Source: Gemmatimonas phototrophica
Lineage (GTDB): Bacteria > Gemmatimonadota > Gemmatimonadetes > Longimicrobiales > Gaopeijiaceae
NCBI GenBank assembly: GCA_945876015.1
Contig: CAMCNM010000014.1
Span: 1-17,214, forward strand
Direction: 5' to 3'
DNA: 17,214 nucleotides
Shown here piece by piece: positions 15,012 through 17,214 of the stretch. How positions within the stretch are numbered: position 1 is the first letter of the stretch; the number at the start of each line of letters is the position of its first letter. Both the position numbers and the translations under genes were made by a program. Under the pieces are notes generated by a model, which did not search any database, was not told where the DNA came from, and saw nothing but the letters and a program-made list of their open reading frames with translations.

Positions 15012-15934
15012 GCCCCCCGGCGGACACCCCCGATCGCCCGTCCCCCGGCTGGAGGGCGACGCTCGCGCTGCTGAAGCGACTCCCGCAGGCCGGGCTGTCG
15101 CGCTCCCTCGGCAGGTTCGCGGACACCCCCGTGCCCCGCGCCTGGCGCCCGACCGTGTACGGCACGTTCGCGCGCGCGGTGGGCGCGGACCTCTCGGAGG
15201 TCGAGAAGCCGCTCGGCGACTATCCGAGCGTGAACGCGTTCTTCGTGCGCCGGCTCAAGCCCGGCCTTCGCTCCTGGCCGGCCGACCCGAACGCGATCGC
15301 CTCACCCGTGGACGGCATCGTCGGCACGGTCGGCGAGATCACCGGCGGGACGGCGGTGCAGGCCAAGGGCCACCACTACCGGATCGCCGAGCTGCTCGGT
15401 GACCAGCTCGATGCGGGCGCGTTCGAGGGCGGACGCTTCGTGACCCTCTACCTCTCTCCGCGGCACTACCACCGCGTGCACGCCCCCGTGGGCGGCACGA
15501 TCCCGCTCGCGCGCCATGTGCCCGGCGGTCTGCTGCCCGTGAACGCGCCGTCGGTCAGCCACGTCCCGCGCCTCTTCGCCACCAACGAGCGGGTGCTCTG
15601 CATGATCGACGCGCCGCTCGGCCGCGTGGCCGTGGTCGCGGTGGGCGCCTACAACGTGGCGCGCATCTCGACCGCGTTCGATCCCCTGTGGGGCGGTGAC
15701 CGGCCGTGGGTGAGCAACCGGCGCGAACCCCTGCCGCGCGAGCGGCGCTACGATCCACCCATCCGCGTGGAGCGCGGCGGCGAGCTGATGGCGTTCCACC
15801 TGGGATCGACCGTGGTCATGCTGCTCCCACCCGGCGCCACGGAGGCGACCCCGGCCTGCCTGCCCGGCCGCGAAGTGCGTCTCGGGGAAGCCTTGGCCCG
15901 ACCCCCGCGGCCGGGTGATCTTTCGGCGCGTTGA
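15008..15934 (+). CDS. psd: Phosphatidylserine decarboxylase proenzyme
   Basis: Psd converts phosphatidylserine to phosphatidylethanolamine at the inner membrane. The 308-residue proenzyme has the self-cleavage motif LGST (G266-S267), where cleavage would make the pyruvoyl group on the alpha chain. It also has the charge-relay residues D102 in ASPVDGIV and H158 in YHRVHAP. The blocks DYPSVNAFFVRRLKPG, GGRFVTLYLSPRHYHRVH, VNERVL-like TNERVLCMID and VGAYNVARI are typical of the E. coli-type Psd (PSD-B). It starts at the ATG that overlaps the preceding stop in an ATGA. The longer open frame upstream is antisense-like shadow within the ATL gene and has no family resemblance. No pssA-like synthase gene is adjacent, which is common. 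Confidence 0.96.
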   Translation: MSPPADTPDRPSPGWRATLALLKRLPQAGLSRSLGRFADTPVPRAWRPTVYGTFARAVGADLSEVEKPLGDYPSVNAFFVRRLKPGLRSWPADPNAIASPVDGIVGTVGEITGGTAVQAKGHHYRIAELLGDQLDAGAFEGGRFVTLYLSPRHYHRVHAPVGGTIPLARHVPGGLLPVNAPSVSHVPRLFATNERVLCMIDAPLGRVAVVAVGAYNVARISTAFDPLWGGDRPWVSNRREPLPRERRYDPPIRVERGGELMAFHLGSTVVMLLPPGATEATPACLPGREVRLGEALARPPRPGDLSAR

Positions 15935-15962
15935 GCGACCCCGCACCCACGCCCGAACCGAC

Positions 15963-17214
15963 GTGAGCGACCAGAACCCCCTCCTGTCCGAAGCCTACCG
16001 GATCCCGTTCGACCGGATCCGGCCCGAACACGTGGAACCCGGCGTGCGCGAAGTGCTCTGGCTCGGCCAGCAGCGCCTCGACGCGCTCGCCGGGGACGCG
16101 CCCGCGGAACGCACCTGGGAGAACACGATGGAGGCGCTGGACGAGATCACCCGCTGGGTGGACGAGCGCACCAAGCCGGTCGGCCACCTGCTCGGGGTGA
16201 ACGAGACCCGACCCCTGCGCGACGCCTACAACGCGGTCCTGCCGGAGATCTCCGGGTTCTGGACGCGTCTGCCGCTGGACCCGGCCCTGTGGGAGAGGAT
16301 CCAAGCGTACGCCGCGACCAGCGAAGCGCGCGCTCTCGACGGGATCCGGAAGCGCCATCTCGACAAAACCTTGCTCGAGCTCCGCCGCGCCGGGGCGGAT
16401 CTGTCCCCGGACGACAAGAAGCGGCTCGAGGAGATCAAGATCGAGCTCGCGCAGGTGGAGCGGAAGTTCAGCGAGAACGTCCTCGACGCGACCGCCGCGT
16501 GGGATCTGCTCGTGACCGACCGCGCGCGCCTGGACGGCGTCCCCGAGTCGCACGTCGCGCGCTTCGAGGCCGCAGCGAGGGAGAAGGGGCAGGCCGGCTG
16601 GCTGCTCACGCTCGATCATCCATCGGTCGAGCCGATCCTCAAGTATGCGCGCGACCGCGAGCTGCGCCGCACCGTGCACATGGCCTACGTGACCCGCTGC
16701 CGCGAGGGCGAGTTCGACAACCGCGGACTGGTGGTGCGCATCCTCCAGCTGCGTCAGGCGGTCGCCGAGCTGCTCGGCTACGCCGACTTCGCCGACTACC
16801 GGCTCGAGGACCACATGGTGAAGGCCGGCGACAAGGCGATGGCCTTCGAGCGCGAGATGACCGATCTCACCGGCCCCTATTGGAAGCGCGACGTGAGCGA
16901 CCTGCGCGCCCACGCGCGCGAGCTCGGCCTAGACGAGCTCCGGCCCTGGGACCCGACCTACGTCCAGGAGTCGCTGCGCATGAAGGCGTACGACATCGAC
17001 GACGAGCAGCTCCGCCCGTACTTCCCGCTCGACCAGGTGATGAAGGGGCTGTTCGGCATCGTAGAGCGGGTGTTCGGGCTGTCGGTCGCGGCGAAGGAGA
17101 TCGCCGAGGTGTGGCACCCCGACGCGCGTTACTACGAGGTCACCGACCGGGACGGCACGTTCCTGGGCGGGTTCTATACCGACTGGTTCCCGCGCAAAGA
17201 AAAGCGGCAGGGCG
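15963..17214 (+). CDS. M3 family oligopeptidase (3' end outside window)
   Basis: A GTG-started frame remains open for 417 codons to the right edge. It encodes the helical N-terminal domain of an M3 thimet-type oligopeptidase (OpdA/PrlC-like). Indicative segments are YRIPFDRIRPEHVEPGVREVL at the start, TWENTMEALDE, VNETRPLRDAYNAVLPEI, LLELRRAGADLSPDDKKRLEEIKIEL, LSPDD-type spacing before ERKFSENVLDAT, and LLGYADFADYRLEDHMV with WDPTYVQESLRMKAYDIDDEQLRPYFPLDQVMKGLF. These enzymes cut short peptides in the cytoplasm. The zinc motif HEFGH lies about 50-100 residues beyond the last codon seen, so activity cannot be confirmed. It begins 28 nt after psd without a clear ribosome site and probably shares its transcript. 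Confidence 0.93.
   Translation, partial: MSDQNPLLSEAYRIPFDRIRPEHVEPGVREVLWLGQQRLDALAGDAPAERTWENTMEALDEITRWVDERTKPVGHLLGVNETRPLRDAYNAVLPEISGFWTRLPLDPALWERIQAYAATSEARALDGIRKRHLDKTLLELRRAGADLSPDDKKRLEEIKIELAQVERKFSENVLDATAAWDLLVTDRARLDGVPESHVARFEAAAREKGQAGWLLTLDHPSVEPILKYARDRELRRTVHMAYVTRCREGEFDNRGLVVRILQLRQAVAELLGYADFADYRLEDHMVKAGDKAMAFEREMTDLTGPYWKRDVSDLRAHARELGLDELRPWDPTYVQESLRMKAYDIDDEQLRPYFPLDQVMKGLFGIVERVFGLSVAAKEIAEVWHPDARYYEVTDRDGTFLGGFYTDWFPRKEKRQG

Noticed and set aside
14711..15934. Longer psd start at 14711
   Set aside because: The first ~100 codons would overlap the ATL gene in another frame and show no Psd similarity. The ATGA overlap at 15008 gives a normal-length enzyme.

Overview
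The window is about 17.2 kb of GC-rich, gene-dense bacterial chromosome. Two predicted lipoproteins, the C-terminal remnant of an outer-membrane DUF5916-type protein and a probably exported MsrA point to a Gram-negative cell. The DUF5916 piece and the lipoprotein with TFNGT-type beta repeats recall Gemmatimonadota, Eisenbacteria and similar uncultured lineages, but the sequence alone does not settle this. I see no transposase, phage gene, CRISPR array, tRNA or rRNA. Most genes are housekeeping or stress genes with ordinary family signatures.

Left edge (1-1774, minus strand): a zinc metallopeptidase (HEAGH plus a downstream ETF glutamate) is followed 13 nt later by an ATP-grasp ligase that runs off the window. 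The pairing of a peptide-bond-forming fold with a peptide-cleaving fold is the least explained part of the window. Next, on the plus strand (1899-3867), comes a thiamine unit: a sigma70-like promoter, a TPP riboswitch, a legible translational switch and full-length thiC. Then 3893-5755 holds a fic-msrA pair with a 4-nt overlap. It has its own AT-richer promoter with a palindrome across the -35 box, and the MsrA is a one-cysteine form with a probable signal peptide.

Middle (5756-8979): a short start-less reading frame, a bidirectional terminator, a dienelactone hydrolase with an RR-containing N-terminus (minus), a 5'-truncated DUF5916 remnant (minus), a LemA lipoprotein (plus) with a strong terminator, and a minus-strand operon of rhomboid protease, YigZ/IMPACT protein and YbjQ (transcribed from 10401 down to 8638).

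Right part (10497-17214): an unrecognised lipoprotein with a tandem operator-like repeat upstream, an M28 aminopeptidase, a plus-strand two-domain thiosulfate sulfurtransferase, and a tiny extremely acidic Trp-punctuated protein with its own promoter behind a CDF metal exporter (both minus). Last is a plus-strand run of an alkyltransferase-like DNA repair protein, phosphatidylserine decarboxylase (ATGA overlap) and an M3 oligopeptidase cut by the window end.

There is no large undescribed defence or mobile system visible. The points most worth pursuing are the ATP-grasp/peptidase pair, the acidic protein, the Shine-Dalgarno-mimicking TPP switch, and the coupled Fic with one-Cys MsrA. Domain assignments rest on motifs read by eye; no database search was possible.
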